Origin: a virus
Strand: one strand, 5' to 3'
DNA length: 20,451 nucleotides
IMG/VR virus record: IMGVR_UViG_3300035689_000108
Coordinates: 1 to 20,451 of that record
Position numbers and translations under genes: made by a program
Notes under the pieces: generated by a model
What the model saw: only the letters and a program-made list of their open reading frames with translations
Told to the model about the DNA's origin: nothing
The model's database searches: none
Part shown: positions 5,058-10,013 of the stretch, piece by piece
Numbering within the stretch: the stretch's first letter is position 1
How the letters are laid out: each line of letters opens with the position of its first letter

Positions 5058-5954
5058 CTACGCTGCCACGTTAAACCGACTGTTGTTGAAGTTAGCGTTA
5101 GAAAAGACCTCACGATTCACGAGTTTGAACATACCAAACTCATTGGTCATGACATAACCTTCTGCATCGATTCGGTTGCCGTAGAGATAAGCAGCAGGAC
5201 CATCATTGCGGCAGAGGAACAGGCAGTCATCTTTGATCGACTTCACCAATGCCCACAGACGCAGCAGGTTAGCATCACATTCAAAGTCATCAGGATTCAC
5301 TTCTTCACCAGCACGAATGCAGGCGTTGATTTGCTGTTTGATCTTTGCCGCTTCTTTATCAGAAACAAACTCACATGCAGTAGACATTTGACGAGCAAAA
5401 TCTACAACCTCTTTCACATCAGCGAAGGACTCCTGATTGTACAGGATGTATGCATTCGGTTGCACGAACTTCACCGTGTCAGTATCAGTCCAGATGCTAC
5501 GATCAGGCATTGCCACAGCGTCACGAAGATCGCTCTCAGCATAATAGCAAGTGTGCGGAGCGATGATAATTTGCTGGGAAACTACATCGGGAAACTGATA
5601 CGTAATGGTGTTGGGAGTGTATTCGGTATCACCACCGAACCCGATGAAATCGCCCTGATAGATGGTTTCAAAACGGGGCAGATAATCGAAGCAAGCGTGA
5701 AGAATACGTGCAACTTCGCCCTGATAGAAGAGATCGATCTCCTCATGATTATGGGCGATACGAATCTTTTTCTTGTTGAATACTGCTTTGGTTCCTACAA
5801 AGAACTCACCGTTGGCAGGGTTAGTTCCCCACACGATTGCAGGAGCACCATCAATCTTCACGCTCAGATTGCCCTGAGCAGTGAACCAATCAAGACAGGA
5901 AAGATCACCCGTGAGGATGGTATCTTCGGGGTGTTCGAGGTGTGTGTTTTTCAT
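5058..5954 (-). CDS. Nucleotidyltransferase/ligase-fold conserved phage protein
   Basis: A 298-residue protein. SVKIDGAPAIVWG has the K-x-DG signature (Lys33, Asp35, Gly36) of covalent nucleotidyltransferases, where the Lys takes up AMP or GMP. IYQGDFIGFGG near 100-110 fits motif III, EGYVM (265-269) motif IV and FKLV (276-279) motif V. These are the motifs of ATP-dependent DNA/RNA ligases and capping enzymes. The protein resembles a cyanophage family usually listed only as a domain of unknown function, so ligase activity is inference. It begins MKNTHLEHPEDTILTGDLSC; ATG at 5954 is 9 bases after a TGCAAT -10 box. Confidence 0.8.
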   Translation of the reverse strand: MKNTHLEHPEDTILTGDLSCLDWFTAQGNLSVKIDGAPAIVWGTNPANGEFFVGTKAVFNKKKIRIAHNHEEIDLFYQGEVARILHACFDYLPRFETIYQGDFIGFGGDTEYTPNTITYQFPDVVSQQIIIAPHTCYYAESDLRDAVAMPDRSIWTDTDTVKFVQPNAYILYNQESFADVKEVVDFARQMSTACEFVSDKEAAKIKQQINACIRAGEEVNPDDFECDANLLRLWALVKSIKDDCLFLCRNDGPAAYLYGNRIDAEGYVMTNEFGMFKLVNREVFSNANFNNSRFNVAA

Positions 5955-5969
5955 ACTGTTAGTATTGCA
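5955..5969 (-). promoter_or_regulatory. -10 box of the ligase-fold gene
   Basis: TGCAAT at 5969-5964, then ACTAACAGT and the ATG at 5954. The leader is far shorter than in the other cassettes, so the transcript would be almost leaderless. Confidence 0.45.
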
Positions 5970-5971
5970 CG

Positions 5972-5993
5972 AAAAAAGGGGAGTCGCAACCCC
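5972..5993 (-). terminator. Intrinsic terminator after the 6016-6198 gene
   Basis: On the minus strand GGGG (5993-5990), a short loop and CCCC (5981-5978) are followed by six T. This is the usual intrinsic terminator form and separates the acidic-protein genes to the right from the ligase-fold gene. Confidence 0.65.
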
Positions 5994-5997
5994 CCTT

Positions 5998-6019
5998 GTG
6001 CCACCTGTTCAACTGTCAC
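5998..6019. repeat. GTGCCA-family hairpin at a stop codon
   Basis: GTGCCA (5998-6003) and TGTCAC (6014-6019) pair with one mismatch. The right arm contains the TGA stop of the 6016-6198 gene. Confidence 0.5.
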
Positions 6020-6198
6020 TCCAGCAGGTCGGGATAGTAAGACTCAACCTCTGAAATCAGTTCCTCATCAGTATAACTGGTGAGATTTTCTTCCATCTGG
6101 TCACCAACAATACGCATCAAATCTTTGGTGCTCATGTTGTCAAGCAAACGGTCGATGTATGCTTCAACCAGTGCTTCACGATCAAAAGTGTTAGTCAT
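6016..6198 (-). CDS. Small acidic conserved protein (60 aa)
   Basis: Starts MTNTFDREALVEAYIDRLLD. All helical and strongly acidic (SYTDEELISEVESYYPDLLE). ATG at 6198 is one base after the stop of the upstream gene; an earlier in-frame ATG at 6210 would overlap it. I recognise the EELI-x-EV-x-x-YYP ending from cyanophage hypothetical proteins. Function unknown. Confidence 0.75.
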   Translation of the reverse strand: MTNTFDREALVEAYIDRLLDNMSTKDLMRIVGDQMEENLTSYTDEELISEVESYYPDLLE

Positions 6199-6199
6199 T

Positions 6200-6349
6200 T
6201 CAGAACTCATCAAGACAGTGGCGGTAGGTTTGATTCAGACGAATGAGAATGTCATCCCAGAACTCTTTATCCTCATCATCATTGTACTGGTTGTTATCTT
6301 CAACCAAACGAATCAGATTGTTAAGATCGTCGGGTGTGAGATAGTTCAT
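6200..6349 (-). CDS. Small acidic hypothetical protein (49 aa)
   Basis: Starts MNYLTPDDLNNLIRLVEDNN, with DDEDKEFWDDILIRLNQTYR in the middle. Acidic, helical, soluble. ATG overlaps the stop of the upstream gene (TGATG). Middle gene of a three-gene unit starting at the promoter near 6504. Not recognised. Confidence 0.7.
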   Translation of the reverse strand: MNYLTPDDLNNLIRLVEDNNQYNDDEDKEFWDDILIRLNQTYRHCLDEF

Positions 6350-6474
6350 CAGTAATCGTAATTAGCGTTCAGGTACTCATTGACATCGAACTTTTCATCA
6401 CGAAGTTCAGGAATGTCGAGGTCAAAAATCTCACCAGGAGCATCTTGAATCTCAGACCAGAGTTCATCAAACAT
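6349..6474 (-). CDS. Small acidic hypothetical protein (41 aa)
   Basis: Starts MFDELWSEIQDAPGEIFDLD and ends NEYLNANYDY. About a quarter of residues are Asp or Glu. First gene of a coupled trio (stop overlaps next ATG). The start is supported by the cassette spacing: a TACATT box 24 bases upstream. Function unknown. Confidence 0.65.
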   Translation of the reverse strand: MFDELWSEIQDAPGEIFDLDIPELRDEKFDVNEYLNANYDY

Positions 6475-6504
6475 GGTGTGTCTCTCAGGGACGAATGTAA
6501 TGTA
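6475..6504 (-). promoter_or_regulatory. Weak promoter-leader cassette
   Basis: TACATT at 6504-6499, 24 bases before ATG at 6474, the same spacing as the stronger cassettes. The leader contains CCTGAGAGACACACC and lacks CTCAGTTC. Confidence 0.4.
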
Positions 6505-6534
6505 TCAGGGATTGAGGTGCTTTACAAGCGCCGA

Positions 6535-6558
6535 TGTGCCAGTTCTCAGATCGTCACA
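6535..6558. repeat. Diverged GTGCCA-family hairpin at a stop codon
   Basis: TGTGCCA (6535-6541) and GTCACA (6553-6558) form a partial stem. The right arm holds the TGA stop of the 6554-6757 gene. Confidence 0.4.
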
Positions 6559-6757
6559 CCTCATTCATAACTTTAAGACGACGAATGATATCATACACTT
6601 CCATATCATCCATGTCGATGTCGTTCATATCAACGGGAGCGAATTCTTCGAGGTTAACATTACCATTTGCGTAGATCGGAGCATAATACAACTCATCGCC
6701 ATCTTCCTGCGATAAAGTATACACACAACCGTGATTGGTGGAAGTGAGAAAAATCAT
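6554..6757 (-). CDS. Small acidic conserved protein (67 aa)
   Basis: Starts MIFLTSTNHGCVYTLSQEDG. A beta-rich N-terminal part (CVYTLSQEDGDELYYAPIYA) is followed by a very acidic segment (VDMNDIDMDDMEVYDI) and a short basic helix. ATG at 6757 is preferred over upstream in-frame ATGs because a TATGTT box lies 22 bases upstream at 6785-6780. The type is known from cyanophages without a function. Confidence 0.7.
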   Translation of the reverse strand: MIFLTSTNHGCVYTLSQEDGDELYYAPIYANGNVNLEEFAPVDMNDIDMDDMEVYDIIRRLKVMNEV

Positions 6758-6815
6758 TGGAAATCTCAGGAACGAATCAAACATAACCCACCACGTGGCA
6801 GCTATCAACCCCTAC

Positions 6816-6839
6816 TGTGCCAGTTCTCCAATTGGCACA
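6816..6839. repeat. GTGCCAGTT-family hairpin
   Basis: TGTGCCA (6816-6822) and TGGCACA (6833-6839) are perfect; the inner GTT/AAT adds further pairs. First of three hairpins in a row. Confidence 0.65.
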
Positions 6840-6850
6840 TACTAAGTCTC

Positions 6851-6880
6851 ATTCTCAATAACGAAGGTCTTATTGAGAAT
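6851..6880. repeat. 11-bp inverted repeat, copy 1
   Basis: ATTCTCAATAA (6851-6861) and TTATTGAGAAT (6870-6880) are perfect arms with an 8-base loop. The identical arms recur at 7607-7636 with a different 8-base loop. Here the repeat lies between two GTGCCA-family hairpins. Confidence 0.75.
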
Positions 6881-6906
6881 ATGTGCCAATTTCCAAACTG
6901 TCACAT
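6881..6906. repeat. GTGCCA-family hairpin at a stop codon
   Basis: ATGTGCCA (6881-6888) and TGTCACAT (6899-6906) pair with one mismatch, extended by TTT/AAA. The right arm touches the TAA stop of the 6906-7058 gene. Confidence 0.6.
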
Positions 6907-7058
6907 TAATCGAACGGATCGAATTCTTTCACCCTACAGTGGATATCTTCCCCTGGTTCGAGTTGCAGTAATTCCCGCCAATCAATAATATCTAGATCTA
7001 GATCATCATAACACATGATGTCCAGTGTAACCTGTACGATACGCTTCTGTGCTAACAT
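6906..7058 (-). CDS. Small acidic hypothetical protein (50 aa)
   Basis: Starts MLAQKRIVQVTLDIMCYDDL. A strand (KRIVQVTLDIMCY) is followed by DDLDLDIIDWRELLQLEPG and a second strand (EDIHCRVKEFD), a compact beta-alpha-beta arrangement. ATG at 7058 lies 26 bases after a perfect TATAAT. It has two Cys. I believe it is conserved in cyanophages; no function known. Confidence 0.75.
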   Translation of the reverse strand: MLAQKRIVQVTLDIMCYDDLDLDIIDWRELLQLEPGEDIHCRVKEFDPFD

Positions 7059-7090
7059 GAGGTCTAGATGTGTATGTGTACTAGATTATA
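7059..7090 (-). promoter_or_regulatory. TATAAT promoter between two small genes
   Basis: TATAAT at 7090-7085 directly follows the TGA stop (7093-7091) of the upstream gene. The leader holds two CTAG sites and TACACATACACATC before ATG at 7058. Confidence 0.6.
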
Positions 7091-7243
7091 TCATGCATAA
7101 TGACGATATGCAAGACCTTCGTAATCTTGCCCATCACGTGCATAATCCTCGTCGAGCTCACGTGCATCTAGTGCATAATACTCTTCGAGATCGTATGAGT
7201 AATCTGATGCATATGTGTAGTCGAGATCGTAGTCGTCGTACAT
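7091..7243 (-). CDS. Tyr/Asp-rich small acidic protein (50 aa)
   Basis: Starts MYDDYDLDYTYASDYSYDLE and continues YYALDARELDEDYARDGQDY. Twelve of 50 residues are Tyr and eleven Asp, with no Phe, Pro or Lys, an unusual composition that recalls acidic DNA-mimic inhibitors or disordered linkers (inference). A TACAAT box lies 30 bases upstream of the ATG. The coding DNA shares the TCGAG/CTAG vocabulary of the repeat region just upstream. Confidence 0.7.
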   Translation of the reverse strand: MYDDYDLDYTYASDYSYDLEEYYALDARELDEDYARDGQDYEGLAYRHYA

Positions 7244-7279
7244 AGCTCGTCGAGATTTGATGAACGTATGAGTATTGTA
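7244..7279 (-). promoter_or_regulatory. -10 box and leader of the Tyr/Asp-rich gene
   Basis: TACAAT at 7279-7274, then ACTCATACGTTCATC and ATG at 7243. The leader shares ACGTTCAT with the cassette at 14428-14454. Confidence 0.55.
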
Positions 7280-7285
7280 GCATAA

Positions 7286-7420
7286 AGCTAGTCGAGATGC
7301 AATATGAACTAGATATGGAGCTCGACTAGCTTCTAGTACATATATATGTGAGCTCGACTAGATTTATTATGATATGCTGATGTTTCGACTAGATCTAGTG
7401 GTGCATAAGAGCTAGACTAG
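7286..7420. repeat. Iteron-like CTAGTCGAG repeats
   Basis: AGCTAGTCGAG (7286-7296) is inverted against CTCGACTAGCT (7321-7331). Further CGACTAG copies lie at 7355-7361 and 7386-7392, with a variant AGACTAG at 7414-7420, giving spacings of about 28-32 bases, close to three helix turns. The array lies just upstream of the -10 at 7274 and downstream of the sigma70-type promoter at 7421-7449. It could be an operator array, a structured leader or an origin-like element. Confidence 0.65.
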
Positions 7421-7449
7421 ATTTTAGCACGAACTCATAAGAATGTCAA
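7421..7449 (-). promoter_or_regulatory. Consensus sigma70-type promoter
   Basis: TTGACA at 7449-7444, a 17-base spacer and TAAAAT at 7426-7421 on the minus strand. It is the only promoter in the window with both a perfect -35 and a good -10. Transcription would start near 7413 and run through the CTAG repeats, giving about 170 bases of leader before ATG at 7243. Confidence 0.7.
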
Positions 7450-7606
7450 GTATTATAAGTCTTATGTGTGGGTCTCGGAGTATTTTCGCGTTCCGTGGGG
7501 GTTGACAACTGCGCGTTCTTATGGTAACGTGCTTAGCTTGCATAAGGCAGAGGGGTTTATAAGGATTCAAAAACATTAAAGATATTCTCAACAATATACT
7601 CAATTG

Positions 7607-7636
7607 ATTCTCAATAATATCAACTTTATTGAGAAT
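7607..7636. repeat. 11-bp inverted repeat, copy 2
   Basis: Arms identical to those at 6851-6880 (ATTCTCAATAA / TTATTGAGAAT) with an 8-base loop of unrelated sequence. A half site (ATTCTCAA) is also present near 7584. Here it lies about 160 bases upstream of the endonuclease start. Confidence 0.75.
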
Positions 7637-7743
7637 ATTATAAAATACACAAATATATTTAATTTAAAGTTAGGTTAAATGTACCTCCGAATACATAATC
7701 TACAAAATTCGGTATTGTATAGAATATATTTCTCATAGTATAC

Positions 7744-7751
7744 TATAAATC
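7744..7751 (+). promoter_or_regulatory. Possible T4-type late promoter of the endonuclease
   Basis: TATAAATC differs in one base from the T4 late promoter TATAAATA and lies 45 bases before ATG at 7797. Homing endonuclease genes of T4-type phages are often expressed late. The surrounding DNA is AT-rich, so chance occurrence is possible. Confidence 0.4.
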
Positions 7752-7796
7752 ACATTTCACTATATACTATACACTTTGTTACACCATACAATAACA

Positions 7797-8543
7797 ATGT
7801 CCAGAGGCATCATTTATCTCATTCTTAACAAGCAAACAGGTGAAAAATACGTCGGAAACACCACACTTGCGATGAATAAAGAATGGGTACACCACATAGA
7901 CCGTTCCAAGAGAATGTCTGCAGAACCCTTACATAAGGCATTTCGTCAGTATGGTGTGCATAACTTTATGATTAAAGAACTGGATGAATATGATGATACC
8001 TGTTTAGAGAGTAAACTGAATGAATGGATAGACAAATATAAACCTGAATACAATCCTATAAAAGAAAAAGAAATTATACAAGAGAAACCAAAACCTATTC
8101 CGACACCTGTTGTAAAAGAAAAAAGAAACTATAATGCAGATAACTTAAAACCATTCAATGAACACACTCGTGGTAATGGTAAACATCTTGGGTTAAAGAT
8201 AAGAGGAAAGAACTTACAAACTGGTGTGTGTAAAGACTATGATAGTGCAAGAGATGCGGCAATAGATGTGACAGGTAATCCGAATGCAAATGGAAATATA
8301 CTAAATGCTGCCCGTAAGTACCGCATTGCCTATGGTCATCGGTGGCAGATCTTAGAAGACAAGAATAAGAAAAAAGCGGTATTTGGTGTCAGTAAAAAAA
8401 CCGAACTCATTGAAGTTCGGTATGAATCAATTGCCGCTGCTGTGAGAGATCTTGGTGGCTCAGCATACAACACTGATATTGTAAGAAGTCTACGCAACCC
8501 TGGGCGTTATAGTTGGCGTGGTTACTTTTGGTTCTTTGGTTGA
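7797..8543 (+). CDS. GIY-YIG homing endonuclease, free-standing
   Basis: A 248-residue protein. GIIYLILNKQTGEKYVG (residues 4-20) is the GIY-YIG core, and E76 and Asn86 in NEWIDKYKPEYNP fit the metal-binding Glu and the conserved Asn. The usual catalytic Arg (as in I-TevI EKRW) appears as Glu in NKEW, so cleavage may be impaired or another Arg substitutes. A Lys/Pro linker (90-115) leads to two DNA-binding modules: about 132-193 (DYDSARDAAIDV ... YGHRWQI) and 196-248 (YESIAAAVRDLG ... YSWRGYFWFF), similar to intron-encoded nuclease repeats. ATG 7797 is preferred over an in-frame TTG at 7776. It is the only plus-strand gene. Confidence 0.9.
   Translation: MSRGIIYLILNKQTGEKYVGNTTLAMNKEWVHHIDRSKRMSAEPLHKAFRQYGVHNFMIKELDEYDDTCLESKLNEWIDKYKPEYNPIKEKEIIQEKPKPIPTPVVKEKRNYNADNLKPFNEHTRGNGKHLGLKIRGKNLQTGVCKDYDSARDAAIDVTGNPNANGNILNAARKYRIAYGHRWQILEDKNKKKAVFGVSKKTELIEVRYESIAAAVRDLGGSAYNTDIVRSLRNPGRYSWRGYFWFFG
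8394..8421 (-). terminator. Intrinsic terminator inside the endonuclease gene, antisense
   Basis: ACCGAACT (8400-8407) and AGTTCGGT (8414-8421) form a perfect 8-bp stem with a 6-base loop. On the minus strand the stem is followed by a run of T (8400-8394). It would stop minus-strand transcripts of the operon at 8606-10921 before they run antisense through the endonuclease. On the plus strand no T-run follows, so the endonuclease mRNA should not be cut short. Confidence 0.7.
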
Positions 8544-8581
8544 AGTCGGGGCTTAAAGTTTCTCATACCCTTCGGTTCAAC

Positions 8582-8596
8582 GATACCAAAGGTATC
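8582..8596. terminator. Short hairpin between convergent genes
   Basis: GATACC (8582-8587) and GGTATC (8591-8596) with a 3-base loop, between the endonuclease stop and the 3' end of the 8606-8857 gene. There is no T-run, so its role is uncertain. Confidence 0.35.
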
Positions 8597-8605
8597 TATA
8601 AGAAT

Positions 8606-8857
8606 TCACTTTTTGACCTCTTGTGTCTTATACGGAACTCTACCAGTCTCGTTATACATCAGAATATCATACTTAAACTTACATTCCAGTGGTTTTTGAT
8701 TGCACAGTTTTAGTGTTTCGTTAATTGTTGACTGATGTGTAATTGGACCAGAGAGTGTGTACCCAATGATTGCGGATAGAAGACAATAAACAGGTATCAG
8801 AATACTGGAAGTATTTCTGAGTCTGTGTATCCTTGTTTCTTCACGTGTTGTTCCCAT
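8606..8857 (-). CDS. Small membrane protein (83 aa)
   Basis: Starts MGTTREETRIHRLRNTSSIL. A basic N-terminus precedes one hydrophobic helix (SILIPVYCLLSAIIGYTL, about residues 18-35); the remaining 48 residues contain two Cys (LKLCNQKPLECKF) that could form a disulphide outside the cytoplasm. Last gene of the operon read from 10921. Not recognised. Confidence 0.7.
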   Translation of the reverse strand: MGTTREETRIHRLRNTSSILIPVYCLLSAIIGYTLSGPITHQSTINETLKLCNQKPLECKFKYDILMYNETGRVPYKTQEVKK

Positions 8858-8875
8858 AATGATGCATCCTCAATG

Positions 8876-9118
8876 TTATAAAAAATTGCGGTTTGTTTGC
8901 TGATTTTGTTCTTCTTGGATTTGAAGTATACAACTTGGTATTTCATCGTCATTCCAATGCCTTATGACGCCTGCAATAATGAATAAGTTAGTAAGAAGAT
9001 AAGTACCGAATATAACAGTCCGTATACCAGCAATGTGATCTGATTCTCTGTCATTTTTCGTCGCTTTCTCTCCAATCGCTTTCGCCCACAGTCTCCACAA
9101 CGTTTTTTTCTTCTTCAT
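8876..9118 (-). CDS. Small conserved membrane protein (80 aa)
   Basis: Starts MKKKKTLWRLWAKAIGEKAT. The basic N-terminal part is followed by one membrane helix (RTVIFGTYLLTNLFIIAGVI, about 33-52) and a polar tail. I recognise it as a conserved cyanophage membrane protein of unknown role. It overlaps the upstream gene by 68 bases in another frame, far more than other pairs here; both frames look genuine. Confidence 0.8.
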   Translation of the reverse strand: MKKKKTLWRLWAKAIGEKATKNDRESDHIAGIRTVIFGTYLLTNLFIIAGVIRHWNDDEIPSCILQIQEEQNQQTNRNFL

Positions 9119-9344
9119 ACACAGATTCTCTTGATTTGATATAAGTAAGTTCCTTCCACTGATTATTGTAACATAAAACCATCAAGCGATCATTGCGATG
9201 AATTGAACACGCTTCGTAATTCTCTTCATTCTTTGGTTTGACGCCTATCTCAATCGTAATGTATTCTTTATCCGTAAAGTACACCCAACCTTCAATATGA
9301 GGTTTCCATCTTACATAATCATTGACCTGTGGTTGATAACTCAT
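9051..9344 (-). CDS. Conserved hypothetical protein (97 aa)
   Basis: Starts MSYQPQVNDYVRWKPHIEGW. Residues 5-75 look like a small beta-barrel (DYVRWKPHIEGWVYF, ITIEIGVKP, NDRLMVLCYNNQWKELTYI), reminiscent of SH3- or KOW-like folds, with an acidic C-terminal tail. It is one of the more strongly conserved small cyanophage proteins I recognise. An alternative frame ending ESAFV stops on its start (ATGA), see the 9406-9579 entry. Confidence 0.85.
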   Translation of the reverse strand: MSYQPQVNDYVRWKPHIEGWVYFTDKEYITIEIGVKPKNEENYEACSIHRNDRLMVLCYNNQWKELTYIKSRESVYEEEKNVVETVGESDWRESDEK

Positions 9345-9405
9345 ACAAATGCAGATTCAAGTGGAGTTTGCTTTGGAATCATTGCAGAATACGGAGTCGT
9401 GCTCT

Positions 9406-9579
9406 CTATGTCCACCGATTGTCCAACACTTTTGGAGTTGATGGGGGAATAATAGGTTCTTGTTTTGGTATTATAGAATCCCCAGATACAACGAACCTCA
9501 TCACCAAGATTGTAATCAAACCGACGCTGATAATGAATCCAGATAGCAATAACATTGCGTTTAAACTCTGTTTGCTCAT
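9406..9579 (-). CDS. Small membrane protein (57 aa), possibly shortened
   Basis: Starts MSKQSLNAMLLLSGFIISVG with AAAGGA 7 bases upstream. One membrane helix (about 8-31) is followed by a Pro-rich tail (IIPKQEPIIPPSTPK). The frame ends at TAG 9406, leaving 61 bases to the next gene. In another frame that gap encodes VDIESTTPYSAMIPKQTPLE and ends exactly on the next ATG (ATGA), which looks like a continuation of the Pro-rich tail. A frameshift, real or a sequencing error, is therefore possible. Confidence 0.7.
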   Translation of the reverse strand: MSKQSLNAMLLLSGFIISVGLITILVMRFVVSGDSIIPKQEPIIPPSTPKVLDNRWT

Positions 9580-9611
9580 AATACATTCCTTTCGGTGGTT
9601 TGTGGGGAAAT

Positions 9612-9773
9612 TCAAGATTCACGGACAGCGCGAAGGTAGTTTGGATTGTATCCTCTTTCAAGATAGATTTGAAGTCTTTGATCACACTGCTCTTTCGTCA
9701 GTTGTTTTGCATCCTCTTCAATCAATTCCCAACCGTGAGAAAACATTTCTTCAATGCGATAGAGTTGCGTCAC
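9612..9773 (-). CDS. Conserved hypothetical protein (53 aa), GTG start
   Basis: Starts with GTG as MTQLYRIEEMFSHGWELIEE and continues AKQLTKEQCDQRLQIYLERG then NPNYLRAV. The pattern of W-x-L-x-E followed by LTKEQCDQRL is one I recognise from many cyanophages. The GTG overlaps the stop of the upstream gene (GTGA). A longer frame on the same strand across 9341-9685 is a shadow of this gene and its neighbour. Function unknown. Confidence 0.8.
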   Translation of the reverse strand: MTQLYRIEEMFSHGWELIEEDAKQLTKEQCDQRLQIYLERGYNPNYLRAVRES

Positions 9774-10000
9774 GTTGTAAATGCCTCCAGAATGCCAGAC
9801 TCGTAATCATCCTGCAATGCAAACTTTTGAGCACTGACAACCTTTGGCATAATGCGATCTTGATACTTTTCATCAAACGATTGTTCCTCTGAAAGAAGAG
9901 TGAACGCTTCAGTATCAGACTCAGCAATTAGATTAATGATTCCACCATACTCAGAAGATGGAAACGGAACCCAGTAATCAACAATATAAAGATATTTCAT
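9770..10000 (-). CDS. Conserved hypothetical protein (76 aa)
   Basis: Starts MKYLYIVDYWVPFPSSEYGG. A first strand (KYLYIVDYWVPF), a helix (INLIAESDTEAFTLLSEE) and a second strand (DRIMPKVVSAQKFAL) suggest a small ferredoxin-like or double-psi fold. Lies 13 bases after the upstream gene and overlaps the next by 4. Role unknown. Confidence 0.75.
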   Translation of the reverse strand: MKYLYIVDYWVPFPSSEYGGIINLIAESDTEAFTLLSEEQSFDEKYQDRIMPKVVSAQKFALQDDYESGILEAFTT

Positions 10001-10013
10001 TGTATGAGATAAA

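Larger units (their letters stand above)
7244..7796. other. Gene-free regulatory region (553 bases)
   Basis: No convincing gene in either strand. It holds, from left to right, the Tyr/Asp-gene leader, the CTAGTCGAG array, the minus-strand sigma70-type promoter, a GC-richer stretch with TTGACA at 7502-7507 on the plus strand (its -10 would be the poor TAACGT at 7525-7530), the second copy of the 11-bp inverted repeat, and an AT-rich tract before the endonuclease. Confidence 0.7.

Noticed and set aside
5331-6083. 250-codon open frame on the plus strand
   Set aside because: It lies opposite the ligase-fold gene, whose motifs are clear, has no SD or promoter, and its sequence lacks any recognisable domain.
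6992-7420. CRISPR array or tRNA cluster in the CTAG-rich region
   Set aside because: Repeat units are short (7-11 bases), partly inverted and without constant spacers, and no cloverleaf with T-loop GTTCGA and acceptor stem could be traced.
7502-7530. TTGACA plus TAACGT as a plus-strand promoter
   Set aside because: The -35 is perfect and the spacer is 17 bases, but the -10 is poor and the nearest plus-strand gene starts 267 bases later.
7776-7796. TTG start seven codons upstream for the endonuclease
   Set aside because: The GIY-YIG domain begins directly after ATG 7797 and the extra residues have no match to the family.
9341-9685. 114-codon open frame on the minus strand
   Set aside because: It overlaps two better supported genes (9406-9579 with a membrane helix and SD; 9612-9773 with a familiar conserved sequence) and would need a GTG start inside one of them. 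Only its last codons may matter, as the possible frameshifted tail.
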